The notes below the pieces were generated by a model. That model had not been told where the DNA came from, made no database searches, and was given only the letters and a program-made list of their open reading frames with translations. A stretch of 64,000 bases of DNA, from the NCBI GenBank assembly GCA_914767715.1, contig OU612069.1, forward strand, positions 5,394,001 to 5,458,000, read 5' to 3'. Every line of letters starts with the position of its first letter. The first letter of the stretch is position 1. The DNA comes from Membranipora membranacea (taxonomy: Eukaryota > Bryozoa > Gymnolaemata > Cheilostomatida > Membraniporidae). This document shows, piece after piece, positions 48,558-59,784 of the stretch. The position numbers and the translations under genes were made by a program.

Positions 48558-48649
48558 GTGAGTCATAGCTACACTGATTAAAGTTTGATTTAAATCTTGC
48601 TGTTGCACGCCACATCGTCAAGTGTGTGTAGAGAAATTTGAATTGCCTT

Positions 48650-48800
48650 AAGGTTGGTCGTAGTTTGTAGGTAAATCGGAGCACACCTGGCGGCCAACCA
48701 AACCCAGTGGTCGGTGGAATGCAGTGGGTATCGAACCACGACCTTCAGCATTTGCGTGCTGAAGGACCAGTGTTCTAACCGACTGAGCCACCTTCTACTG
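48650..48800 (-). mobile_element. tRNA-derived SINE, second copy
   Basis: On the minus strand, ggtggctcagtcggttagaa (A box) and tcgtggttcgatacccact (B box), with tail caaatcggagcacacctgg as in 38290-38440. Same orientation as that copy, so the family is minus-strand at both loci. Confidence 0.82.
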
Positions 48801-49887
48801 ATATACGAGTTGATCCACACAAAGCGACAATGCCACAAAGAAGACCAATAAACAATATTTTGCTGAGGAAGCTGATATTTTCCAAAGGCAGATAGATCAG
48901 TTTCAAGTTCAGGCTGAGTTATGTTAAGTTTGCTATCTCTTGCTGAGGGTAACACCCACACTGCTGGTCTATCTTTCTCTGAGATGCAAGTCTCTCTACA
49001 GCATAGTGACGTACATATAAGAAGACCTACTGGTTAGGTTTTGTTTATCTGTCTGGTTTTAAGTTTAGGAACTCCAGCACATTTGAATCAATTCAGTAGC
49101 TACTGCAATGTGAATATAACCAACAGTAATTGATAGCTTGCACATGCGCAAAGTTGGTGAGCGGCTGAGTTTCTCAGTACCCTGTTGCTTTTCTGCGATT
49201 AACAAAACCAAAATGTACGAAATGATCCATCAGAAGAAGTGAGGTTAAAGTGGCAGCACACCATCTGACCCTCCTGTTGTACGCAAAATGTTTCGTTGAC
49301 TGACCTCTCCAGAGGCGCGCTGATATCACTCATACTACAGGAAGACACAATCAGGCATCAATACATTTCAATAAAAGATTTCGTTTCTGTTGTGTTGATT
49401 ACATAGTCATGGGTTCAAGCCCATGAATTGAACAATCATAATCGAATGTCCCGTCCGCAACACATTTTGGTCTATCTAATTTCTACATGTTGAAGGCAGA
49501 TATTTCTTATGTTTGTTTTGTTAGTTGTGAGACATCAGCTATGTCAGCTATTTGGTCCGTATTTTCTGTCTGCCTATAACCCTTATATTTTGAGCTCTGA
49601 GTCATAATACTACGATACCTACAATGATTTAGTTAGTATTATATTTTGTTGCAAGAGTTTTCATCTGTTATGGCATTGGTTGTTAGATCTCAGCCAGGTC
49701 ATTTGCTAAGTCCGTACTTCCTGTTTGTTCAGTGCCATGATCCCACGAGCCTGAGAGTTATCATACTACTATACCTGCGATGTATTAGTTAGTACCATAT
49801 GTTTATCATACATTACAAAGTCCATACACCCTGTTTGCTGAGTCTCCAGATCTGTAGAGTTATGAGTATCTCTATACCCTGTGACAG

Positions 49888-50012
49888 GTGGTAGTTACAA
49901 TGATAGCAGTATTCTCTCTAGTGAGCCGATAGTTAAGAGAAGAAGAAGAGCAGCAGCAGGAGGAGGCAGAGTATGTAAGGGTAAACTATACTCTAGCTCT
50001 GACTGTAAGTAA
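49888..50012 (+). CDS. unknown gene, last exon with basic C-terminus
   Basis: It reads GGSYNDSSILSSEPIVKRRR, then RAAAGGGRVCKGKLYSSSDC, K and TAA at 50010. The phase-1 start after gtgacag fits exon J. KRRRR is a likely nuclear localisation signal. A gtaagt overlaps the end, so further splicing is possible. The giant transposon begins about 270 bp downstream. Confidence 0.62.
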
Positions 50013-50282
50013 ACAATACAAACTTAAACGAATTTACTAAAAATACACAGGCCTCACATGTTTATTCATTCACATACAATGCAAGCTTGAACCTCCTAAT
50101 GTAAGCTGCATATGATAATAAGTGACATTGTGTCGGGGTTATAAAAATACAATACCCTAGAACCACACTGGTATTTGGGTTTGCAAGAAGGAAAAACCTA
50201 CCAATTTTTGGAAAAGGTCCTTCAAATCTGATCTTAATCGCATATAATTCTTTTGCGTAATGGAACACAGCAGGTAAATTTG

Positions 50283-50965
50283 TAGGCGAAAAAGTACTCT
50301 GATAAGGTTAATATATAATAGCTAAATTAAGGGGGTCGCACCAACCACACTCCCTCGCTCAGCCTCCTGTTAAGCTGAAAATATTTAGGCGAAAAAATAC
50401 ACTAATAAGGTAAATATATAATAGGCAAAATTAGAGGGTCGCACCCGCCGCACTCATGCGCTCAGCCTTCTGAGAGGTTGAAAATATTTAAGTGAAAATT
50501 TCGTTAATAGGTAAAAATACAATAGCCAAAATTAAAGGGTCGCACCAACCACACTTGTGCGCTCAGCCTTCTGAGAGGTTTAAAAATATTTAGGCGAAAA
50601 AATACACTAAGGTTAATATATAATAGCCAAAATTAAAGGGTTGCACCAACCGCACTCTTGCGCTCAGCCTTCTGAGAAGTTGAAAATAGTTAAGTGAAAT
50701 AATACCCTAATGTAAATATATATATTAGGCAAATTTAGAGGGTCGCACCAACCGCACTCTTGCGCTCAGCCTTCTGAGAGGTTGAAAATATTTGGGCAAA
50801 AACATACACTAAGGTTAATATATAATAGGCAAATTTAGAGGGTTGCACAAACAGCACTCATGCGCTCAGCCTTCTGAGAGGTTAATATATAATAGCCTAA
50901 ATTAAAGGGTTGCACTACCACACCCCTGCGCTCAGCGTTCCAAACATTGTGGCCGAAAATTGATC
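50283..50965 (+). repeat. left inverted terminal array of the giant transposon (100-bp units)
   Basis: About six to seven units with core gggtcgcaccaaccgcactc, ttgcgctcagccttctgaga, ggttgaaaatatttaggcga, aaaaatacactaaggttaat, atataatagcc. It is the same repeat as 62866-64000 in reverse orientation. The outermost unit is a variant (tcgctcagcctcctgttaag), and the same variant is outermost on the right. Confidence 0.92.
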
Positions 50966-53099
50966 TCAGGCAAATATGGATATCAGCCGTAAAGCTGTGT
51001 CCAGCAATGAAATAGATTTTTGTCAATAGGCTGCCAATGCTAGCAGAAATATGGCCAGGCAGGGTGGCGATTTAAGTTCATTATTATTTTTGGGCTTTAT
51101 TCTAGAAGTTAAACTTGTTGCATCATCATCTTAATGCACCACTATTTTACTGTCCCTGAAATTCATTCACTCCAACCATAATCACAGTTATCAACGGTTA
51201 GTGTTCCCAGAATTACTTCCAATCCTTTCTTCTTCTCATTACAATTATGTTATATTACTATAAGAAGTAACGGTAGTTCTGGTAACTGTCTCTATAAAAT
51301 GTGAGAGTATGGAGGAGTTTATCTCGTGGCAGCAAAGGTGAGGGATAGGTATTAAAAATCAGATCACTAGGCCGACAGTGAGCTGTCATAGTAATAAACG
51401 TTTATCAGATTTGATCATAAGCTTTATATTCATGTATTTATGTATTTATCTATGAAAGAACGCTCTTGTTATGTGAAGTTCAAAGGTATCTTCTTCTCTT
51501 CTTCGCATCATTCTAAAAGTAAAAGAACAATTATCCATATCCTATCTTCTCTTTTCATAAATCAACTAGCCCACGTTAACAGGCGTTCATGTCAAATGTC
51601 AAGTTGTTTGGACAACGTTATAGGTCGTTAAAGTGATTACAACGTTCAGCATTTTCTAAAACAGGTGTTTTGGTATGCAAGAAGGAAAGACCTTCCAATG
51701 AAGATTAATAACTAAGCCAAAGCCATGTTAAGCTAACCCAAAATCACAAAGCGATAGCCTTCAAAATCATGCTGCTGATCGGGGCATGTCACGAACCCTA
51801 AACACATGATAGAAACTTGTCATATAGAGGTCACGTTTTGTGGTTTTCTCCTTCCATCGTCTGGGTATGGCCTAGGTTCAAAAGCTTTGAATGGATAGTT
51901 GATGTCATGGAACTGAAGCTATCAGCCATCCTTATATGCTAGAGATTTTCCATATAATTATGGCCAACTATCTCACAATATCTCACTTAGTGCTATGTCC
52001 ACAATGATTTTAAACTCAAACCGCATTGCATTGGTGCTTCCGAAAGTAGACAACTCTATCTCGAACACTTGACCTGCTTATTAGTTGCTTCAATAAACAA
52101 TGTCAAGTTCAAACTGTTGATTGGCAATCCCCTTGCTTTAATGATTGCGGTTTTTCACGTGAAAGGTCACATAAATCATCAATATTTATCTCATAACATA
52201 TCGCACAATCCTGGCTGTTTCATCACATATTTCTAGCGGCCCTTGGCTATAGGATGTTCCTGCACATTGCAAATCTATGTACAATTGCGAATAGCCATAC
52301 AGTGAATCGGATCAGGGGATTTGAGAGAAAGAAGACTTACTCCAATCTGGCTCCTTCTCACTCGTAGTTAATATCTTGCTCCTACGATAAATTAGAGTGA
52401 TAAGTGATAATGACGATCAATGCCTCAGTAGAAGTAAATGTCCAGCTGTTCTCCCATATTTTAAAAATTTGCGTATTGAACAAGGTCAATCTCATTCACA
52501 AATAATATGGGGCAACTCTTGGAACCTTTGTTAATTCGACACAGAGTAAAGGCCAATGAGAATTCAAGCAAACTTTCAATCTAGTACGATGATACAGGTC
52601 TATTTTAGACTCACAATGTGTACTTGCCGAAATCAAACGGCTGGTCGGAATGCAAGAAAGGTAAAACACAGTTATTTAGAGACAGAATTTTAAGTTACGC
52701 AGGATTCTATCGAATATTTGTTATGTACCTGAGGATTTGGGTGTGTCATTAGTGTCATGGGATTTTACTAACATCGCAGGTAACTCACAACAGCACGGAG
52801 TTTAGACTAACGAATCTCAACCATGCACGGTGAAACGGGAGTGAACAATCTGAACTGTGATAGAGAGTCAACGTAAAGTGAAAGCGACAGTAAGCAAAAT
52901 CAGCAAAATAAGTAGCAAGATCAACAGTAGAATTAATTTAAGCTGATATATCCACTCTCTAGCACCTGTTCTAATCATAAAAATTCTCAGCATTTGGGCA
53001 CGGTGCCCACCAGCTGAACTGCACCACCCCTAAAAGGTCAAATCCCCTATAAGGCGCGTACTTTTTCTCCGCTAGATTACGGTAAAAATGATAGAATAT
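50966..53099. other. element interior, no clear gene
   Basis: No confident exon. A diverged copy of the repeat in 53105-54700 lies at about 51660-51810 (gcaagaaggaaagacctt, aaccctaaacacatgatag). A minus-strand exon-like piece at 52341-52381 (between ctac and acttac) has stops in the frame used by its relatives. Confidence 0.45.
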
Positions 53100-53104
53100 A
53101 TAGT

Positions 53105-54700
53105 AGTAGTAGGACTAACAGGATAAGTAGTCAGATACATACCACGATTTGCTTCACAAACTCCGCCGTATATTTCCTTTTCTTCGGATCTATCACCATG
53201 AGCTCCTACATAACAATCATAACATTCCTCGCTATTAAGTATCTGGCCTGGTCTTCAGATTTGTGTGATGACCCTTATGACTAGATTTGATCAATCTCCA
53301 AATAATGTACATATGCTAATAAGTTGACATACCGACAGTCAGGTCTTATCTACACTGAGTCAGAAGATGCAAATCATGCTAGAAGGAAAAACCCACCAAT
53401 CAGGATTATTTACGACTAAGCCAGAGCCACATTGAGCTAACCAAAAATCATTTACCGATAGATTTCAAAATTGCACTGCCGGGAGGGGGGGGGGGGTATG
53501 TCGCAAACCCTAAACACATGATAGGGACCGGAAATAATGTAGATGAAGTATGGTGGGCTTCACCCTCCATCATACCGGCCTGCAATTTTACCATGCAAAC
53601 ATCAATTCAATTGTCATCTTACTACAAACCTATGTTACCACAGGTTAATTAGGTTTTAGTTTTACATTCTACAACCGTTTGTTCGCATTATTTGAGCAAC
53701 ATTAATTCAATATATGATGCATTTTGGCCTACAATTATACTCAAAGCTAACCCTCTACACTGTAACTTCATATTATCCACACTGACTGTAAACGAACATT
53801 GTTTGATCAAAGCTTTAATCAGGAGTTATCCAGAGATAAACCAGGTTATCCCTTTATAGACAAGTTTAATGGTAGTCAGATACATACCTTGATTTCGTTT
53901 AATGACACTGTTCGATCCATCATCATCAGCTCCTAAAAGACAGTGTCCAATGTAACAATGGCAAAAGAAACTTATATTGTATCTGTATGTAATTGTTGTC
54001 TTCTCTTGCGCTGATGACACAGTGTCATGAGAAGACAACTAATGATTGATTGATGGTACCTCCAAATAACTTTGCCCAGAAAGCCTCTTCCTTATAAAGC
54101 AGTACGTAGATTTACGGCTATCCCTGTAGTATAAACACGTAGCCAGTTTGGGAGATATGATTGAATGTGGGTGCATTAAGGCTAATTGCCCTCAGAATTT
54201 TAATCAGGTTTTATAAGATTATCGTTTTACAAGATTATCCTTTTACAGACAAGTGAAGTTTATAGTAGTCAGAGACATACCACGATTCGCTTCACCAACT
54301 CCATCAGATGTTTCATTCTCTTCGAATCTATCACCATGAGCTCCTACATAACAATCATAACATTCCTCGCTATTAAGTATCTGGCCTGGTCGTCAGATTT
54401 GTGTGATGACCCTTATGACTAGATTTTATCAATCTCCAAATAACGTACATATGCTAATAAGCTGACATACCGACATCCAGGTCTTATCTAGACTGAGTCA
54501 GAAGATGCAAATCATGCTAGAAGGAAAAACCCACAAATCAGGATTATTTACGACTAAGCCAGAGCCACATTGAGCTAACCCAAAATAATTTACCGATAGA
54601 CTTCAAAATTACACAGCTGGGAGGGGGGGGGGGTATGTCGCAAAGCCTAAACACATGATAGGGACCTGTAATAACGTAGATCAATACCGGCCTACAATTT
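53105..54700 (-). repeat. 1.14-kb tandem duplication with exon-like units on the minus strand
   Basis: Positions 53105-53560 and 54243-54690 match closely, offset 1138 bp. Each holds a minus-strand unit flanked by tag and gtatgt. The unit at 53150-53205 codes GAHGDRSEEKEIYGGVCEAN; that at 54288-54343 codes GAHGDRFEENETSDGVGEAN. A third, shorter one at about 53890-53935 codes GADDDGSNSVIKRNQ. All start G|GA and end in phase 1. This looks like a tandemly copied small exon of an unknown minus-strand gene. Confidence 0.55.
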
Positions 54701-57075
54701 TATCATGTGCACATTATTTTAATTCTCATCTTTCTACAAACCTATGCTACCACATCTTGATTTGGTTATAATTTTACATTCTATAACCGTTTTTTTGCAT
54801 TATTTGAGTCACACTAATTCAATATATTATGATGCATTTGGGCCTACAAGTACACTCAAAGCAAGCCTTGTACGGTGTTACATGATACCACATAGCTGCC
54901 TGTAAAATCCATGAGAATTGTATGATGAGATCTGGAAATTTTCATTTTAATATGCTAGCAGTGTTGTTTCTTTTGAGATATGTTGCGCTGCTACACAGAA
55001 TGTGTGTTTTACTGATACAGTTTTGGTTGATATAGGTTCAAGGCTTAGATCACGGTCTCCTTTACATTCTTCCTGAAACTACCGGTAGCTCACCACTGAT
55101 CACTTACACAGAGTCATAACTGCTTTATATTATTTCTTGTGGGATCAGGTCTAATTTCAATACAGTCTAAAGGCAATTGCTCGTATTCGAAACAGACACA
55201 ATCCGATCCAGGGTCCAAACTTATACCCTTTTTTAACTGGGTTACTTGGGACACAGCTTATTTGGGTAAACGCCTGTAAACAGCCCCTGTGTTTCAGCGG
55301 AAACATGACAATGTTATGCACATTGAAAAATGTGCATAACCATAGTTTGAACAGTGCCGCAGCCTTGGCGAAGGCCCCTGTACATGATGAGACCAAAGAG
55401 AAACTGAACAAGCTATAGTGGTCTCACCGCGGTGAAGGCGAAAAACAACATATGTGGGGATATATGTGAGCCCGAGAAGCCAGCTAACAGGTCACTTTGT
55501 CCTGACTATCACTTCGTCAAAAGGTTGGTATTACATGAAGTTCTTTAGAGTAGGGTGTCTGTCATTACTTGCTCTGAAACATACTATTATGCTTTCCAAG
55601 AGCTAGCCAAACATTTATGCCATCTGAATTTTGTTGTACAAAATTATGTTTTCTAATTATTTGTCAACATTTTTGCCATTAATTTTAGTTTGTTGGGAAT
55701 GGGGAAAATATGTTTTTGTGGACTCAAACAAATTTTGTCTATAATGGCATGCCACAAAGATCTGAGATTTGAATGTATAGGCTACTACCCTGGTTTAACA
55801 AAACTGCAGTTAGTAACCAGTGATTTCGTTCATGTTGGTCTATACGCAATAAGGAACGTTCTAGTTGTCTTCCCTTGGAAGCTGTTATACTTAGCAGTAT
55901 GAATTTACAATCATTGTAGAAATAACACTCTCTATGCGATATTTTGAGACAATGAGCTGTTATTCTACTATGCCACCCTTTACACATATTTTTACTTATG
56001 GAAGAAAAACCCTCCAAATTTGCATGATTTACTTGCTTACTTGATTGCAAGCAAATGTTTTAGGTTGGTGAACGCCTCTTCAGCAGCATGATTATGAAAA
56101 TTATATAGGGTTCAGTATTAGACCGAGCCTAAATTGCACGTTGAACTCATATTTTTACTCCCGTTGGTGGATTTTGTTCATTCTTCCATTTTTGACTTGG
56201 CTGCACTTCACAACAGATCAAATATTTATATTATCTTGGACTGTCTAACTGTAGAATCCTTGCGTCTTTTGTCTGTTTTTTTTGCAGGGGGTTTGGTATC
56301 TGTTGTTTCTGTACCAATTCCTGATATGTTAATATCACATACATATTTGTCATCTTAGAAGTTGAAGGAAATATCAGGAAAACAAATATGGCGAAAGACA
56401 CCAGACTGGATCCAGCGCTGATTCTGCTGTGTCCAGGCAACTAGGCAAGATGGAAGATGTAAGACACTCCTCTGTTGTGACTGGTAATGGACATGCCGTA
56501 TGCACATTTGTAACCCAGTACAACATAAGATGTCACTCTCTGAGGTGGGTTCATGTTTTTTTTCTCCGCATCAACTAGAAATGAACAACTTTAAACAACT
56601 TGAACAATGCATTCTGTTTTAAGCCCTAGGTGATCATTTACAAATACATAATGGTTATACATGTACATAAATCGCTATGTTAGTTATGTCATCCATGACT
56701 AATACCGCGACGCTCTTTGCTTTTCGCCATTGACCCCAAAGACCACGTCTAACATTATTTTTGTCCAACCAAATGTTTTTCCTATGAAAACATAATAAAT
56801 TTAGATCTTGAACAATAACTGGTTTTAGATAATGGGCTAGTTGGATGGGTGGACTCGTATTGCTTGTTCATAACCTATAAGTCCATTCAGACATCCTTCA
56901 GGATTGACAAAGAAATTGTTCCCACTGTGGTATTGTATGGATCATCAGCGTAACAAGTGCATACCTCACTACTGCGAGACATAGTAGCCATTGCCATGCA
57001 GATCTAGGCTCAGAATTTGTGCATGAATAAAATGAAAAATAATAAGTTATACTTTTTATATATAATTTCATTTAG
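54701..57075. other. element interior, possible 5' part of the transposase gene
   Basis: Mostly non-coding. A plus-strand stretch at 56368-56458 (KYQENKYGERHQTGSSADSA, VSRQLGKMED before gtaaga) looks exon-like and could belong to the transposase N-terminus, but its phase does not match the next exon. Upstream exons for a DNA-binding zinc finger were not found. Confidence 0.35.
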
Positions 57076-59784
57076 CGGTGCCGGCAAGATGGTATTCATG
57101 AACGCCACGGATGGACTGGACAATGATGGCACGAAATTGTTCCTCCTTGCAACTATCACTGTTGGAGAAATGGTACCTTTTGGTAAGTAGCACGCACACA
57201 TACGGTGATGAAGTCACTATCCTGTCATTCCCGTCACTGTTCTTTGTTATGCTCTGCTGCCAAGTTTTCCCAAATATCTTATTCATAATCGATAATCCAA
57301 GTCATGCTCTACCTCCACCCTAATTTGCTTTTTCGATGTTACATGCATAAAATGTGTATCTTTATTATAAGGTGACCACTTTCAGATCGAAGGCAAATTG
57401 CTTTAGCGAAGATTAATCATGGAAGTGTAGCAAAGTTTTTTGTCATCTGTAAACACAATTAATTCATTGCAATTCTCACAGGTGCCTTTGTGACAACATC
57501 AGAGTCAGAGGAGGCAATAGCATCTGGACTTTCACCGTTGAAAGACCTGTTAGGCAGTCAAGGATTTGGAGGTATGTGTAGTTGAAATTATCATTTACAC
57601 TGCTATGCGAAATTTACTAATTGCCACCAGCTTCATTCAAACAGTGGCAGTTGCAGTCACACTGGAACTTTTATTACCTACTTTTAATTTGTCCCTCGCA
57701 TGTGTTTTGGTAGTTAGTGACATACCCTCCCACCCAGGCAACAAGTAAAGCCCCACTGATGAAGAGTATGAAAAAACCAAATAATTTTAAAAGTCATGCT
57801 GCTGATGGGTCTCTTCACTAAACCCAAAACAGATGTACGAAACTTGTGTTAATAATGGTAGGTTTCGCCTGTCATCCTCACTGCAGGGGAAGCCATCTGA
57901 AGTGTCTTAAAAAATATAGAAACCATCTGGTTTGATCCTAGGGCATATATGTCAATCTTTTCTAGAGTAATGCTGGTAAACGTGGTATAACCTCTAGGTC
58001 ACTGGAACACATCACATAGAAAATGAAAACAATAATGATTTGCTATTTTTGGGGTCGATTTGAGTGGTAATTTCAAATGATGAGGTCGCTAATCTGGTCT
58101 TTGAGTCTGCGTCATGCCTGTGCCTCTCAAATCAAGCTCACTTAGCCTAACCTAGCCTGAAGGATCGAACCCTCTTGCTCTGCTAATAAAAATATGCAAA
58201 AGTAGCCTCCGCTGGAGCGGTAAGGGCAACTCAAACTGTTGCAAATGACTTTTAGCCAAGAGAAGGCCTGTTAGTGCAGGCTGAGTTTACCGTTATAGCA
58301 TGAAGAGTTATATTATTATGAGTGGGCCATTATTGATAACGATGGCTTGTAAAACAATCTATATATGTCTCAGCCACTTGGTATTAAAGCAAATGTTGGC
58401 ATACCAGACTTGCCATAATACATGGAAACAATCGTTTGAAGCTTCAATGCAACAGGCAGGGAGTTGTGTCACCTTCAGCTGGGCAATTAAAACGGACACA
58501 ATGCTTTCCACTTGTAGTTTTGGTAACTAGCTTTATAATACAATGTCATAATAAAACCCATCATACGTGTCAGTTCATCTGCCACACCCAACTTCCAAAA
58601 TCATATTGATTTATCTACATGTTAATTGAAGGTTGCGGTTCTCCTGAACATTTCATGGTAGATGACTGTAAGGCCGAGCACAATGCCATACGAAAGGTTT
58701 CTGGAAATGATGTAAGCGTGCTCCTTTGTACGTTCCATGTAGTCAAGTCCTTTACCGCTTGGGTAAATGCACATCTGGAAGATAGTGAACGTGAGGCATG
58801 AACCAACTCATTAATAGGTTTGGTCTACTGTACCTCTGAGAGGAAGTTCAATTTACGATAGGTTCACCCTTCCAAACCATAAATCCTTTCAGTAAATATG
58901 GTAAAGTCAGCAACACGTGTCAGCAAGGGTTTCTATTACTAATTGCTTGTTGCTATGAAAACCTAGGGAGCTGTTAGTCATGCCGCACTTTTTTGGTGAA
59001 ACTGGTAAGATTGTTCAATGATTTGACCGAGGACTGTAGTCTTTGATGTGATGGAGCTGTTGCACCACTTTTCACAAGCATATTTACCCATTCAACTTAG
59101 AGTTGTTCTCTTTATGATCAACTTTGAGTGTAAATTTAGCATACTTCGGAAGAATAACAACCTTTTATTGATAACTCCTATGCTCAGGATATGTCAATTG
59201 TTTCCTATACATAGGGTAGAGGCTATTGCCCAAAACAATGAGAGGGTTTATGAATACATATCTGAATACTATCTGAACAGATGACAGATGTGGGCTCACT
59301 ATACAAGAAACCAAAGCTCAATTCTCGGTATGCTGACTTCTGCAGATTCCCGATCTTACTATCAGGGTTATATTATGATCATAAGTGAGACAACTCAAAG
59401 CGTTTTGTTGATATATTGTGTAGACTTTAATGATTTTAGTAAACGGGCAAACAGTGACAGGGGTACATTAAGCGATGGCTTTGTTATCATATACTTGTAC
59501 TCCTAGTATGGGTTGAGTCGCTGATAATTTGATTATGTAACACTAGTTTGACATTGTTGATCAACTACATGTATCCAAAATCACGTTGCTCCCCTTTCTT
59601 AGAGGGTAACACCAACAACAGAATTGAGAGACAGTCTAAGGTCATAAAAGAAAATGTCTTCACCAGGGAGCGAGCCTACAATGTAACTGAAACTGTTCAG
59701 TTCATTGTAAGCTCTTATGATAAGTTGAGCAAAGATAAGCTGCTGGAGGTTGCCAATGGCAGAAGAAGACAAAGCAAGACCGAT
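57076..59784 (+). CDS. MULE (Mutator-like) transposase, spliced, with an in-frame TGA
   Basis: Five exon pieces: 57076-57182, 57482-57571, 58632-58790, about 59215-59327, and 59603-59784. The first three chain in phase 1; the last two chain in phase 1 with each other. They give the MULE catalytic order: VFMNATDGLDNDGTKLFLLA (first Asp region), FVTTSESEEAIASGLSPLKD, HFMVDDCKAEHNAIRKV (second Asp) with LLCTFHVVKSFTAW (CxxH), MWAHYTRNQSSIL, and EGNTNNRIERQSKVIKENVF, RERAYNV, KLLEVANGRR (NNxxE region). A TGA at 59282 interrupts the fourth piece two codons before MWAHY. The transposase would cut and join the element ends. N-terminal exons and a SWIM zinc finger were not found, so this copy may be decaying. 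Confidence 0.72.

Noticed and set aside
55157-55411. 84-residue hydrophobic minus-strand ORF inside the giant element
   Set aside because: No recognised family; Cys/Phe-rich chance reading is likely.
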